NCBI GenBank assembly: GCA_034766995.1
Contig: CM068315.1
Location: forward strand, 41,573,818 to 41,637,817
Direction of reading: 5' to 3'
DNA from: Acanthacorydalis orientalis
Lineage: Eukaryota; Arthropoda; Insecta; Megaloptera; Corydalidae
Length of the DNA stretch: 64,000 nucleotides
Shown here: positions 12,280 to 26,388 of the stretch, piece by piece
How positions within the stretch are numbered: the first letter of the stretch is position 1
How the letters are laid out: every line of letters begins with the position of its first letter
Translations under genes and position numbers: made by a program
The notes under the pieces: generated by a model
What the model saw: only the letters and a program-made list of their open reading frames with translations
What the model was told of the DNA's origin: nothing
The model's database searches: none

Positions 12280-12600
12280 ATAAATCATTCCGGTTTGATT
12301 TCATTCTCGAAAATTGCGAGGTCGAATTATCGTTATTTGAAAATATTCATATCTTGAATGAATTACAATCATGCGAAATTCCAGTATCGGTTATTAATTA
12401 CGACCGCCTACGAGACAAATGAAACAAATAATCGTTGCGAATCGTTCAAAGCATATATTGAAATATAACTGAATTAAATACGAAATGGACTGAATTAAGA
12501 TCAATAGGGAATAACATGTTTGTACTAACAGTAAAAATGTAAAATTATTCAAACAGGTGTACCACGATCAATGGCGTGCTAGGGTACCGTAAATTTATAT
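12280..12600. other. Higher-complexity non-coding island
   Basis: Sequence of mixed composition with homeodomain-like ATTAATTA sites and many CG dinucleotides, and no open frame longer than expected by chance. It resembles an insect regulatory island, but nothing in the window confirms this. Confidence 0.3.
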
Positions 12601-12712
12601 TTATACGCATTTCATTAATTTTAATTCTATTTTTAGAGATAATTTAACAATTACTGTAACATGGAATCATAATACGTTTCAGAAAAACTCATTTAATACG
12701 CATTTATGTAAA

Positions 12713-12869
12713 GTATTATATATATATATAAAACAAAATTATGTACAAAAAATTTTATAAAACAAATCGTTCCAAAAATAATCTATCTGCTAGAATGTTT
12801 ATATAGACATACTAACATATATATATATATATATTGTGTATATATATATATATATATATTCAATATGTG

Positions 12870-12909
<40 letters not shown>

Positions 12910-13533
12910 TTCCATAATGAAGACTTATTTATTTAAGACTTAGCTTCCATAATACCCAAATATGTTTGTTTCATTCGGTTACATGTACATGCTTATAATT
13001 GACAAGTGGGCGAGCGCAGCAAGCTCTGGGACTGAGGAGCAAAGCGAGTACGGGGCGGAGCCCTTTTTCTCCCTTCTCTCTCTCTATATATAAACATATG
13101 TATATAAAATCAAAATTATCCACAAAAAATTTAATTACGTTGCAAAAAATAATCTATCTTCAACAATGTTTATAAAGATAAACATAAAACAACACGTTGT
13201 GATATATCTGCGATAAGATTGTATAAACATATTAACAGATGTGTGTGTGTATGTATGTTTATATATATATATATATATATATATGAAACGACTACGTTGC
13301 GATATATCTGTGACAATAATTATATAGACATAAATGACTTTTAAAAAATATATTTATTGTTTCATTCGGTTACATATACATACTTATAATTGACAAGTGG
13401 GCGAGCGCAGCTAGCTCTGGGGCTGACGAGAAAAGAGAGTAGGGGGCGGAGCCCTTCATATATATATATATGCATATATAAAATCAAAATTTTCTACAAA
13501 AAATCTTAACTACGCTGCAAAAAATAATCTATC
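12713..13533 (+). repeat. GC-cored repeat family, direct copies
   Basis: About two complete units and the start of a third. Shared order: a TA tract; AAAATTATGTACAAAAAAT-like; AAAAATAATCTATCT; AATGTTTATATAGACATA; a second TA tract; TTTCATTCGGTTACAT; TTATAATTGACAAGTGGG; then a GC-rich core with CGAGCGCAGC, AGCTCTGGG and GGGGCGGAGCCC. The cores lie at about 13008-13066 and 13394-13456. The third unit breaks off near 13533. Inverted relatives follow at 14560-15125. No ORF. Possibly a non-autonomous transposon. Confidence 0.65.
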
Positions 13534-13534
13534 A

Positions 13535-13600
13535 GAAGAGTCTGGACACTAATGGTGACATCTTTGAACACCTGTTGTGAGTGTAGAAGTTAAACATAAC
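13535..13600 (+). pseudogene. Possible C-terminal tail of a DDE transposase
   Basis: One frame reads a short tail SLDTNGDIFEHLL followed by a stop. This resembles the NGGHFEHLL-type ends of some insect DDE transposases. The match is short and nothing upstream supports it. Confidence 0.25.
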
Positions 13601-14560
13601 TCACAGCCATCACTTGATGCCTATATAATTTTAATGATACAGCTTTCACATAGATGTTTTGTATATTGAATTGTATATACAATTTTTGATCCCCCTATAA
13701 TTAAAATACAACAAAAGTTACACAAGAAAACAATACGATAAATGAATATCAGGTTAAAAAATTCTTCGTTCATCTTCGAGAACAGTTCGAACAAATCTTC
13801 TTATTCACTGCCAACGTTTTCATCCTGTTGAATTTTATTTTAATAAAAAAACATTCATTTTATTTATACAGATTTATTTTTTACATATTTTTTTATCCTT
13901 TACATCGAAAACGATATGTTATAGTAAACAATAGATTCAAATATAATGAAAGGGGCGTAATTTATTTTATACTCAAAATAAAAATATTTTTTTATTGATT
14001 ACAAAATATATATACAATGAAAATTATTCTATATACAATACATAATTTTATAAATAGTTAAGGATTGGAGTAGAAATAAGGGAGAGGAACTTACTTGGCT
14101 GTTTGATAAATTTATTTCAACCAAATGACACATATGTAAGTTCATTTAGAGACTATCGAAAAGGTTATAGGTTCAAATTCAAAGTTTGTATATTAATAGA
14201 TTTCGTTTATTTTAATGATATTTTACAATACATTTCACAATACATTCTATAAAACTATTTCATACATATTATTAAAAAAATCAAAAAACAATGATTAAAA
14301 TTGATAAGATTAACTAATGTTAATTATTCACATTTTGATCAAAAATGAAACAATTTACATTGAATGGCCATTTAAATACAGAAGTATGAACTGGCATAAA
14401 CTAGAATATTCATTCATTTAAACAGATCCGGACGATTAAATTTCATTCAAAATTAACATTTATTCTTTAATTTAGGAAGAGTAGTCTTTTTGAAGGATTT
14501 TTTAAAGGTCTAAATAGATTTTATAATACCTTCATTTAAATGTTGAATTTAATATGGATA
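13600..14560. other. Intergenic AT-rich DNA
   Basis: No gene recognised. It includes a small inverted repeat around TTGTATATACAA near 13672. Confidence 0.35.
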
Positions 14561-14567
14561 TACATAC

Positions 14568-14612
<45 letters not shown>

Positions 14613-15125
14613 AGAGAGCTTCGCCCTCTGATCGCTGCGCTCACCAACCCCCGGGCTCACTGCGCTCGACTATTTGTCAATTATAACCATACATGTGACC
14701 GAATGAAACAGCAATCATATTTGGATATCATAGAAGCCACGTTTTAAATAAATAAGTCGACGTTGTGGATTTATATTTATATACACACACACATATATAT
14801 ATATATATATACTCGTATATATATATATATACATACATATATAAATACATATGTTATTACGACGATATAAACATTCTTGCAGATAGATTATTTTTTGTTA
14901 CTAGTTATTTTATAGCGTTTAATTGTATTAATAGTATTAAGTGTTTTGTGGATAGTTTTGATTGTATGTATATATATATATATATATATATACATATATA
15001 TTTATGTTAGTCTGGCTATATAATCATTATCGCAGACAAATTGCAACGTGTTATTTTATATACGAGAAACATATTTGAACACCATAGAAACCTCTACGTC
15101 ATAAATAAATAAGTATACATCATCG
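14560..15125 (-). repeat. GC-cored repeat family, inverted copies
   Basis: Reverse complement of the 12.7-13.5 kb unit. A TA tract (about 14577-14608) is followed by the core (AGAGCTTCGCCCTCTG, GCTGCGCTCACC, CTGCGCTCGAC), then TTGTCAATTATAA, ATGTGACCGAATGAAAC and AAATAAATAAGTCGACG. A second partial unit at about 15000-15125 carries TATATAATCATTATCGCAGA and AAATAAATAAGTATAC. Confidence 0.65.
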
Positions 15126-15736
15126 CCATTTTTTGTGGATAAACATATACATATAATGTGTTCTAAAAGCATGTTCTTAAATTTTATATAGCCTTTTTAA
15201 TACAAAATTAACAAAAATGTATTTTGTTAATAATGATTTTATTATCTATTATATTATATTTTAGAAAGAGAAAAGCTTGAGCCTTTACTGTAAATTTATT
15301 AGTGTTCTATATTTTATTAATGAAGATTTATGCTTGAGCAGAAAATCAAGTTTATCTAAAGTTCAAGTACATGAAAATAAACCATTCCTTCTAGACGAAA
15401 ATAAAAGTTTGTCTTAAATGAAGCATCAAATATCTTGTGATTACATATTTTCTTAGTCATTGTACATCCATTAATCTGTGTACAAATTTATAGAACCTCT
15501 AGGAATATTCTATTCATAATTTAATAATCAATTATTGCTAGTTTTATTATTTATAATATAATTACTTTTTTTAGTTGAGAAATATAATTATAATTAAAAG
15601 TAAGTACTTTTCGAAAAAATAAATGTATTTTAAACTAACGCATTGTTGTCAACAAAAAAATTGAAAGATTGTAGAAAAAAAACTCACAATTTTTAATGTG
15701 TCTAAAGTCTGTTTTTTATACCACAATGATTATATG
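15126..15736. other. Intergenic AT-rich DNA
   Basis: No gene or repeat recognised. Confidence 0.4.
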
Positions 15737-15853
15737 GGTGATTCAATTTAGGCTTCCATATGAAAGCATTAAAAAAAATCTTAAAAATTAAAAAAAATAA
15801 TTTTATTTTGCGATTTTTTAATACTTTCATGTAGAAGCCTAAATTGAATCACC
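15737..15853. mobile_element. MITE, family Q (copy 2)
   Basis: A 117-bp element with inverted termini GGTGATTCAATTTAGG and CCTAAATTGAATCACC, then CTTCCATATGAAAGCATT inward. It shares both ends with the longer copy at 3745-3926. Confidence 0.8.
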
Positions 15854-16944
15854 TTATGTTAAGCATCTTTTGAAATTATTTAATATATATACTTCATATA
15901 TATCAAAATGTAATGATTAAACAGATTTCATTTATTTTAATATAATGAGGTTAAAAAATCTCCATCAGAAATAATTAATGAAATTAAAAAGATTACCATA
16001 GCATTTGGATTTACCTGTTGAATAACTTTCATTAAAAAATATAAGATGCATACATTTATTGATTAATGGCCTGGTTTTTGTTTCAGCATAATATATTATT
16101 TTTTTAACAATTTGATTCTATTGTATCTTGTAAGTAGATCTTATATAAATTTCTATGTACGCTACTGACATAGTCCTATACAAATTACTCAGAACAAAAT
16201 ATTATATTAGAGAAAAAGAACAACTTATGATTTTCAAAGCTAATAAGTTTTAATATAATACATATTATATATCATATTTATTTTAAGACATTTTTGACGA
16301 ACCTATTGAAGTTTTGTTTATAACAAAAAAAAACAATATCTTTTTTTAAGGAATTTATGTTTTAGATCCCATATTTTTGTAATATACATATACGTTAAAA
16401 TATAATGAAAATGTCTTATTTAATTTACAGTACAATCGTCAAAATTGTATTATAGATAATTTCACATTAAATATAAATTGTTTATTTTTTGTGTTTACTT
16501 ATATATTTAATTCTCTATTTATAAAAGAGACAGATATTTCGGTGAAGCGACCATGGCACTGAGGATAGTTTACTGACAGACTAAAAGTTGTCATGGTACT
16601 ATTTATAATATATCTGTTCAGAAAATAGTTTATTTTAAAAATATATATCTTAAAGAAAAAATAGTCAATCGAATATAACTTTTCTATAAGAAATCTTTTC
16701 AACAAAACAATAAAATGAGTATTTTATGTGTTTATATTGGAAACCCCGTTGATGAATTGTGCTAGTGGACTTGATTCTTTTGAATTACGCAAGTTTTTAA
16801 CTTTATGACTATATTGAGTACGTATACTCTCTTCAGATAGATGTAAATGAAAAGTTGCTTTTATATGTACTTGAGAATGACACTGACCAAAACCAATTGT
16901 AGAACATAAAATCTGGCATGAATCAAAACAATGAAAACCATGGA

Positions 16945-16946
<2 letters not shown>
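15854..16946. other. Intergenic AT-rich DNA
   Basis: No gene recognised; short open frames here have no recognisable content. Confidence 0.4.

Positions 16947-16998
<52 letters not shown>
16947..16998. repeat. (TA)n microsatellite
   Basis: About 25 TA units, with a second short tract after a TTTATTTC interruption. Confidence 0.95.
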
Positions 16999-17002
<4 letters not shown>

Positions 17003-17599
17003 TTCTATATATATATATTGAAAATAATTTGTTACTTAGTCAGTATTTCTCTTAGTTATCTTTATTTAGATTATTTTTTATTTCATCTTTCCTACAATTG
17101 ATTTAAACGAAAATGTCAAGAAATAACGCAAAATAGACATACAGGAATACAAATGTCATTTAATAACGAAAAATAAATCACACAATTATCCACAATTATC
17201 TAAGAATTTTACAAGCAAAAAATTCCATACATTAAAAGAAATATTAATCAAAAATATATATATATATTAAAAATACTTACCAAATATCCTAGCTGAAATA
17301 TTTCACATCTGGATCGGTCGATATCAAATAAATACGACACTAATTTCAAATTAATATGTTTATATATTTTTTACAAATTAATATAATCACAAACTTATAT
17401 ATAACTAAACATCAAATTCTTTCATTTATCGTATATATGTATAACTGAAGACTTATAATCCACACATCTTGACTTTCCATGGTTAAATAACCTTCAACGA
17501 ACACTTATACCAAATGTTTAAGAACGATGAAGTATTCAATGCGAACAGCATACAGTAAATAAGTAGTTATTAAATGTTTTATATAAACATGTATTCCAT

Positions 17600-17789
17600 A
17601 TTATATAATATATATACATACATATAATTTTTATCTACATATATATATATATACACTTTATATACATATATATATATACTTTATCTATATATATATATAT
17701 ACTTTATATACATATATATATACATATATATATATACTTTATATACATATATATATATATATATATACATATATATATACTTTATATAC

Positions 17790-17824
<35 letters not shown>

Positions 17825-17883
17825 CTTTATATACATATACATATATATATATATACTTTATATACATTATATATATATATAAA

Positions 17884-17932
<49 letters not shown>
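17600..17932. repeat. TA-based minisatellite with an ACTTTATATACATA unit
   Basis: At least eight copies of the phrase ACTTTATATACATATA or a close variant, spaced by 20-50 bases of TA, with the last part inverted (AAAGTATATATA) and followed by a pure TA run. It is a higher-order tandem array built from a TA microsatellite. Confidence 0.75.
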
Positions 17933-19465
<1,533 letters not shown>

Positions 19466-19469
19466 ATAG

Positions 19470-19620
19470 TTCACAATTTGTCAGTGCGGATAAATGTACT
19501 TTCATAAACAAATTTTCATTTCTTATAAACGATCAAAATTTTCTGATCGAAATGTTTAAAAATTTATTATCGATCATTCTGATATTTCGATGAAAATTCC
19601 ATCATCCGAGAGCTTTAAAC
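19470..19620 (-). repeat. Diverged palindromic MITE family P copy (one arm plus interior)
   Basis: Shows the family order: CTTTCATAAACAAAT, TTTCTGATCGAAATG, ATTATCGATCATTCTGAT, ATATTTCGATGAAAAT, then GAGAGCTTTAAA (interior). It is older than the other copies, to judge by divergence. Confidence 0.5.
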
Positions 19621-20406
19621 GCCATTAAAAGCAAACTGTTACAAAAAAAACAAATTATACTAATTTCGTTATGAGACCAGTATTAAAAAAAAAACAACCG
19701 TATAATTTTATGTATTTAATCAAAGTATTTTAATTAATTACTTTTATGTTTCATGTAAACGCTGGTCCTTTTTAATTTTAATTCATAGATGTAAGTAGAT
19801 GATAATGTCGTAATTACAAATTTTAAATTATGTCAACAACAATAATGAATAATTATTTAATTATTATAGCCTGAGAAAACATCGTTGCTTTTTAGAATAG
19901 ACAATAAATAAGTGTGTTTTAAGAATTGTACATCGTTGTATTAATGAATAATTTTAAGAGGCATGTGCTTGTAAACGAAATAGTTATTCAGATTTGTATA
20001 TTAATATTATTTCACTCTAATAGATGTGTATTTTTTTTTAGAAGTATCTCACTTAATTCATTTTTATCAGTAAAGTAATTATATTATAAAATACATTCTG
20101 TTTCTTAATACTTGCTAAAAAAACTTAAGTGAAATCAATTCATTCTCATTATTTTCTGAATTGAATTAATTTTTATAATTCTATAGTTTCACAAATGAAG
20201 AAAGCTTATATTGTGTCTCTATAAGATGCTATATTGAACTAGTTGTAATATTAATTGAAAATTAAAAAATAAATAAATGAAAGTGAACCATTATGACAAA
20301 GTTTCCTAATAGATTCTGATTTTTAATTACGTTCTGAATTTAATTCCAATTTCCAAGTCTGCATTTTCAATTAACGTTCAATTTCTTCTTTTCTGAATCA
20401 TTCCTT

Positions 20407-20408
<2 letters not shown>
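19621..20408. other. Intergenic AT-rich DNA
   Basis: No gene recognised. Confidence 0.4.

Positions 20409-20409
<1 letters not shown>

Positions 20410-20461
<52 letters not shown>
20410..20461. repeat. (TA)n microsatellite
   Basis: About 26 TA units. Confidence 0.95.
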
Positions 20462-20464
<3 letters not shown>

Positions 20465-20465
<1 letters not shown>

Positions 20466-22598
20466 GTTAAATTAACAAAATGAATTCTCTATTTTAGAAA
20501 TTTCTAAGAAAATATTATTTGTAAAATGTAAATAAAAAATATTAGGGAAGAAGAATTAATTAATATTATTTTTTTAAAAAAACTGTATTTCTTAAAAAAA
20601 AACAAAATTCTGCGCACTGTTTTCACGATTTGGTGTTAATTTTTTTGTAAATACGTTAAACTTTTAATTACCTTTCAAATATTATTGTTTCCTGTTTGAA
20701 TTCTTGTTTATTTTCTAGTAAACATCTCAAAGAAACATCTGTTTCTTTTGCGATGTACGGTTGAAGTAGTATCAGTCGTGATTACTTTATAATTTCATTC
20801 TTGTTTCAAAAAGATTCAATCAAAAGGTAAAATCGTAAATGAAAGAAGATGTACATCGAATACAAAGTTCATTAAATCGATGTTTATAAAAGTGTGAGCG
20901 TTTACTAACTATGCTTTTATATTGATCAGGGATCATAAAGAGAAATCAATGGGAATGAAATATTAAAGGTTTTTCTATCATATATACTTTTGTCTATAAG
21001 CTCTGTATTCTTCTAATACATATACATATATATATATTTATGTATAAATGTTATCTCATAAAGCTGTTCTGTAAATTTGCATACAGATTTAGAAAATTCA
21101 GCAAAATTAAGAAAATATCTTTTCATTTGTATTGTATATTTTATTCTTTTCTTTTTAAAATAAGAATGGCATTTTGAGACTTTATTGTATCTTTTGAATC
21201 TTTTCTCTGAATCTGAAGACTATGTTCGTTTCTACTACGACCAGTTTCAAGATATTTTGATTCTTATAAGTTCAATTTATTAAATAGATATGAAAATGGA
21301 AATCAGTCATAGAAAGAACAAGTTCAAAGACGACTTCCAAAACTCATACAGAATAATCAAGATTTTATAATAAATACTCAAAAGTTCCTTTTGAATGAAT
21401 GATGCACGTACAGGACAACAGTAAAATAATGATTACTAATAATTAACGTTACACTCTACACTTTTTTATGAAATTTAATATTTTTGAAATAAAATAAAAA
21501 AAACTATTTAGGTAAAAACTCTTTCTACTATAACAGAAAATAAAATATCTTGTATGTCTCTAATGAATCTCCAAAGACTTCGTCTTTGTATTAACAGTTA
21601 GTTATTTTTTATATCTGAACCTATGTATAAATTTGTCTTGTGTAAGATAACACTTTGTGGAACAATCGGTATAAATGAGATATGAAAAAAAACCGGAACA
21701 ACTAACATACTAAATTGCCAAGAATTTAAAATGGAAACAAATAGATTTTATTTTAAGAGCAGGTGTATAATGCAATATCGAATAGAAGCTAAGAAATAAA
21801 AAAGAATCAGAAGGAAATGAATTTCTGTATACCAGGATAATAAACAGCTAAAAATAGACTGAAAAATCTAGAAAGTAAATAAGATGTGTTCGAGTTTTTT
21901 TCGATTTTTTTGGATAATAAGAATATCAAGATTTAGGAACGATGTTCAGAAAATCGAAACCAGGATATATATTTGTAATATCAAAAAAAAAATCACTAAA
22001 AACAATAAGAATACTCAGGACTGACAAGAAGAAATAAATTCAGAAAATAATAAAAACATTGAATAGGTGGGATGAGAATAATAGAAAATGTATTGGAAAT
22101 TTGGATCGTTAACATTGTAAGAAATTAAAAAAATGATTTTATCCACTAATAGATCATTGAAAATTGAATATAAGTACAGTACAAGAATATAACCAAACAT
22201 TTATTACTTACTTTTCGATCAAACACTTATATCTGAAAGTAAAACTGCACTGATTCGTTTTTGAATAAAATTTCTGTTAAAAAGAGATCTCTCGTTTGTG
22301 ATCACTATATTACAGGGATAATATGAAAATTAACTTATGTTACTTGCCTGAAAACCAAATTAATTATGTATTATATTATATGTTAATTAACAATATTAAT
22401 TTCGGATATCCACCACGGTTTTCAAGAGGTTAACTGACAAATGAAATAAATTATTTCCTTACTCTAGTTTGCATAAAATTTTATATTATTATATTTAAAC
22501 ATCTAATCAGTAAATAAGGCGGGAAATATATAGATATATACTTTTTTAACCTGACATTCCGATGTCTTTCTAATATTAAATTTGACTTCAGCACTGTT

Positions 22599-22600
<2 letters not shown>
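20465..22600. other. Intergenic AT-rich DNA
   Basis: Two kilobases with no gene recognised. At 21282-21345 there is weak similarity in order to the hairpin family R arm (CAGTCATAGAAAGAAC). Confidence 0.35.

Positions 22601-22602
<2 letters not shown>

Positions 22603-22665
<63 letters not shown>
22603..22665. repeat. (TA)n microsatellite
   Basis: About 30 TA units ending in GCGTGTGTG. Confidence 0.95.
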
Positions 22666-22667
<2 letters not shown>

Positions 22668-22669
22668 TG

Positions 22670-23296
22670 TGTGTAGTTTTATATAGACAATGATTTCAAC
22701 AATCGAATTTCTAATTTATTCGAAAACAATATAAAAATACCTCAACAATAATAATTAAATAAATGTAATATATTTTTAGATCACACAATCTTATGACTTT
22801 ATAATTCTAGCACTTTGTATCTTATATGTATTTATTTATTTATATATATATAGATATATATTTTACGTTTTTGTTTATTATTAAATTTTTTTCAAACATT
22901 TATTTATGAATACAAAATATACTGTAGATTCGTCTAACTTATACTATAAATATGACTTTTTAGAACAACTAAAGCTACATGGAATATAGCAGTGTAATAT
23001 TTTTATAATATTTATAACGTTTATGGTAATTGAAATTAATATTTTATAACACGTTTTGCATCGTTATTTAAATATGTAGAGTTAAAATGATATATAAACG
23101 GTTCACTGCGATTTATGTGTGTGCAAAGATACGAATTATGGCTGTTGATGGATTTGAAATAATGCAGAATTAAATTTGAATTTTTCAAATATGCAATAAT
23201 AAATCGTACACAATTTAATCTATTTTCAGTGTCAGTTTTTTCTCCAATTTCTGTTGTAATTTAATTTCAAATATGACTATATTGCAATAACAGAAA

Positions 23297-23340
<44 letters not shown>

Positions 23341-24375
23341 GAACTATGAGTAATTATTAATTGTACAAATAACGATTCGTATCATTTTAACTGTACTATT
23401 TTGCATAACTGTTTGCAATAAAAGTTTCATAACTGATCGTTGTTCAGAATGATTTGATACATTGATTATTTCCATCATTATAAATTGCAATAACGATATA
23501 GAAAATATCGAACGACGAAATGTATAGACATATTTTTTTTTGTTCGTAAAATACTTAATACTACCAGAAACAAACATTGATTTTTAGTACGTGTAGATGT
23601 TTATCGTTTATGTGATTATTTTAATAAAGATATAAATTACTTCCTATCAATTATTAAGTACATAAAAGGCGTACAATGTCTACAATTACGAAAATATGGC
23701 TGAATATATGTATATTTATAATATGTGTAAGTATATTTTTATATCCATGAAGGCGAACAACATTTGTAAGGCTACAATGGCTTATTCAACTTTTCTTTCC
23801 ATCTTCTTCTTCTGTATATTTTCAGTCAATCGTTTCGAAGACTTTGTGAGGCGGAAGTCGACGATGATCGTTCCTGGAAATATAGAAAAGTATTAATTGT
23901 ATTCATAAATGGTATGAAGGAACACACTGGGCAGTTTTAAAGAATATATACATCCGTGAATTTAAAATGAATTAAAATATAAAAATTAATTGTGAGAGTG
24001 AGCTAGGAAAAAAATAGAAGACCGTGTGCAAATTTCTTTTTTCCTACGACCGAATTGTTCAAGATCAATATTAATTGATTTAACAGAAATAATCATCAGA
24101 TTAATTTTTCTTAATTCATTTTCAGGATTCCAGTTTTCATTCATATCATTTACAATTTCTTTTAACATTTACTAGGTAGTGATATTCATGAATTTTGAAT
24201 TTTGGATTCTTTTGTCTGAATGACGATGACCAATTGATCTTTATTATTCTTTTTAAGCAAAAAAAAAATAAAAGAGGACAAATAAAATAATACTCTTACA
24301 TATAAGAAAATATATTTAAATAAAAATTATAAACTATAATAAACTACAAGATGTAGATGAATAATTCCATAATTC
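22670..24375. other. Intergenic DNA
   Basis: No gene recognised. A (TA)n tract is at about 23302-23338. The short frames around 23.3-23.9 kb have no recognisable motifs. Confidence 0.35.
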
Positions 24376-24378
24376 AAT

Positions 24379-24465
24379 CCTGACACAGTGACTAAATTAA
24401 CATTCACAAATGAATTCTTTTTTCATCCAATAAATAATAAAAAAATGTTCAATAATAAATCATTA
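24379..24465 (-). repeat. Palindromic MITE family P, left arm split by a mariner
   Basis: Begins CCTGACACAGTGACTAAA and runs through ATTCACAAATGAATTC and AATGTTCAATAAT. The matching right arm reappears at about 25492-25555 on the other side of the chimeric mariner, so the mariner landed inside this MITE. Confidence 0.7.
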
Positions 24466-24471
24466 TATATA

Positions 24472-25470
24472 TTAGGTTGATAGGAAAATAATTATGGTTT
24501 TTGCTTTCTGAATTCTAAACTTAATTTTTTCAATGAAAGCCTCATTTTATCGTGCTCTTGTTAATATTACTTTAAAGTGAATTTTTTGGTCTGTATTTTG
24601 GTAACATTGACACTGATTTTATTATCAATTTTATTTTAAATTGGGCTGTTGAATTAAAAATAGAAAAGAAGCAAATAAGAGCATTTTTTGGTATGAGTTC
24701 AAAACGGGTGGTAAAGTAGTAGAAACTGCTCCTAAACTAAACGATACTTCTGGTGTGGGGATTATTAAGGAACGTACGATGCAGTGATGGTTCCAGCAGG
24801 TGGTTTTTGCATCGAATTGTCACGGGCGATGACAAGTGGATCAATTATGACAATCCCAAGCGCAGAAAGTCATGAGTTAAGCCCGGACAACCATCAACAC
24901 CAGCGGCGAAGCCAAAAATCCATGGGTCCAAGCTCATGCTCTGTATTTGGTGGGATCGTAAGGGTGTGATCTACTATGAGCTGCTCAAACCGAATGAAAC
25001 CATCACTGGGGATCGCTACCGACTACAATTGATGCGCTTGAGCCGTGCATTGAAGGAAAAACGGCCGGAATACTTTGAAAGACACGACAAAGTGATTTTG
25101 CAGCACGACAATGCTCGTCCGCACGTCGCAAAACCGGTCAAAACATACTTGGAAACGCTCAAATGGGAAGTTCTACCCCACCTGCCGTATTCTCCAGATA
25201 TTGCTCCTTCTGATTACCACTTGTTTCGATCGATGAGTCATGGCCTGTCTGGGCAGAAGCTCACTTCTTATGAAGATTGCAAAAAATGGATCGATTCGTG
25301 GATTGCATCTAAAGACGAGGCGTTCTTCCGACGTGGTATTCGTCTCCTGCCCGAAAGATGGGAAAAAGTAGTGGCTAACGATGGACAATACTTTGAATGA
25401 TATGTTTTTTCAATTTCACTTAAAATAAACGATCTTTTTTCATGAAGAAAACACTACGAATTAATCCTAA
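24472..25470 (+). mobile_element. Chimeric mariner: 560-bp-family 5' half joined to another mariner's catalytic half
   Basis: The left end TTAGGTTGATAGGAAAATAA and the first ~325 bases follow the 560-bp family, including the helix-turn-helix coding part with stops. At about 24797 the sequence switches to a mauritiana-like catalytic domain. The right end (CTAATTCGTAGTGTTT as its reverse complement begins after TTAGGATT) does not match the left end, so the element has two different termini. TA precedes the left end. It is almost certainly immobile. Confidence 0.75.
24800..25400 (+). pseudogene. Mariner transposase catalytic domain (D,D34D), one stop
   Basis: The frame reads RIVTGDDKW (first catalytic Asp), then a Trp-to-stop change after KRRKS, GQPST, LCIWWDRKGVIYYELL, HDNARPH (second Asp) and SPDIAPSDYHLF (third Asp, 34 residues on). 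It ends in RWEKVVANDGQYFE and a stop. From 24936 to 25400 it is open for 154 codons. The catalytic half is much better preserved than the N-terminal half, and the region between the helix-turn-helix and the first Asp is missing. Subfamily is judged by resemblance to mauritiana-type elements. Confidence 0.85.
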
Positions 25471-25489
25471 CACTCAATATATATATCTA

Positions 25490-25555
25490 TATATAATCAA
25501 CAAAGATTTTATTGCCTGTGGGGTAAAAAAAGAATCGATTTGTGAAAGTGAATAA
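25490..25555 (+). repeat. Palindromic MITE family P, right arm
   Basis: Carries AATCAACAAAGATTTTAT, GTGGGGTAAAAAAAGAAT and ATTTGTGAAAGTGAAT, the family's right arm, just past the chimeric mariner. Confidence 0.7.
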
Positions 25556-25559
25556 TGTT

Positions 25560-25840
25560 TCTAATTAAATATAAAATAATCCGACATACGTTATTCTTCA
25601 TAATATCCGTAAACGAGACGACGTAGTAACAAATAATCATAAAACAATAGGCTAGTGAATTTGCAAACGATCGAAACAATACATTGCGAGTGCAACAACA
25701 CTGCCAGACTTGAATATTCCAAATGTCAAATCGATTTACGTAAGGTAATTGTACAATACAATAACATAGCGGCAAATAATAAAATGTCACAATGATCTTT
25801 TCAACGCCTGCATACACCTATACACAAACGTATAATACAG

Positions 25841-25883
<43 letters not shown>

Positions 25884-26335
25884 ATGTATGTATTCATAAA
25901 AAATATGCATGGTTAATATAATCGCGTTAAACTATTCCTTCATTACACTTCTGAGAAACGCGGTGGGGTGCATAGGTTCTAATGAACACGTGTTTGATTC
26001 ATAGCAACGTGCGGTTTATTAAAATTATTGACATTGGGTACACCGATACAATCGCTTTTATCTTATTACGAAACATTTCGATGCCAATATCAGTGGCGTT
26101 CATTTTTTGAAAAGCATTATGATATTTAATAACTTGTCAGTTAGCTACAATGGGCAATGGAAATCGTCATTCGATTTAAATACATTTATATACCGATTAT
26201 TATAAGACATTTTCCGAAATGAATTTTATTAAATATTCGAGGAACACTTTTAGAAAATGATGTAAATTAAATATACAATAAATTGTAATTGTTTTTGTTC
26301 ACATTATTCATTAATAGTACAAGACGTTATTAAAA
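25560..26335. other. Intergenic DNA of moderate complexity
   Basis: No gene recognised. A TA tract with flanking CATACATA/TATGTATG forms a small palindrome at about 25842-25893. Several CG-containing blocks could be regulatory. Confidence 0.3.
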
Positions 26336-26376
26336 TGATCAATTATTAATTATTTAATATTTTGATCAGAATTGTT
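26336..26376 (+). repeat. Possible family P arm next to a mariner
   Basis: ATGATCAATTATTAATTATTTAATATTTTGATCAG-like order lies directly left of the mariner at 26389. Short and tentative. Confidence 0.35.
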
Positions 26377-26388
26377 GGCAGTATTATA

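Noticed and set aside
17600..17932. CRISPR-like array
   Set aside because: Spacers are themselves TA repeats, spacing is irregular and the genome is eukaryotic; it is a minisatellite.
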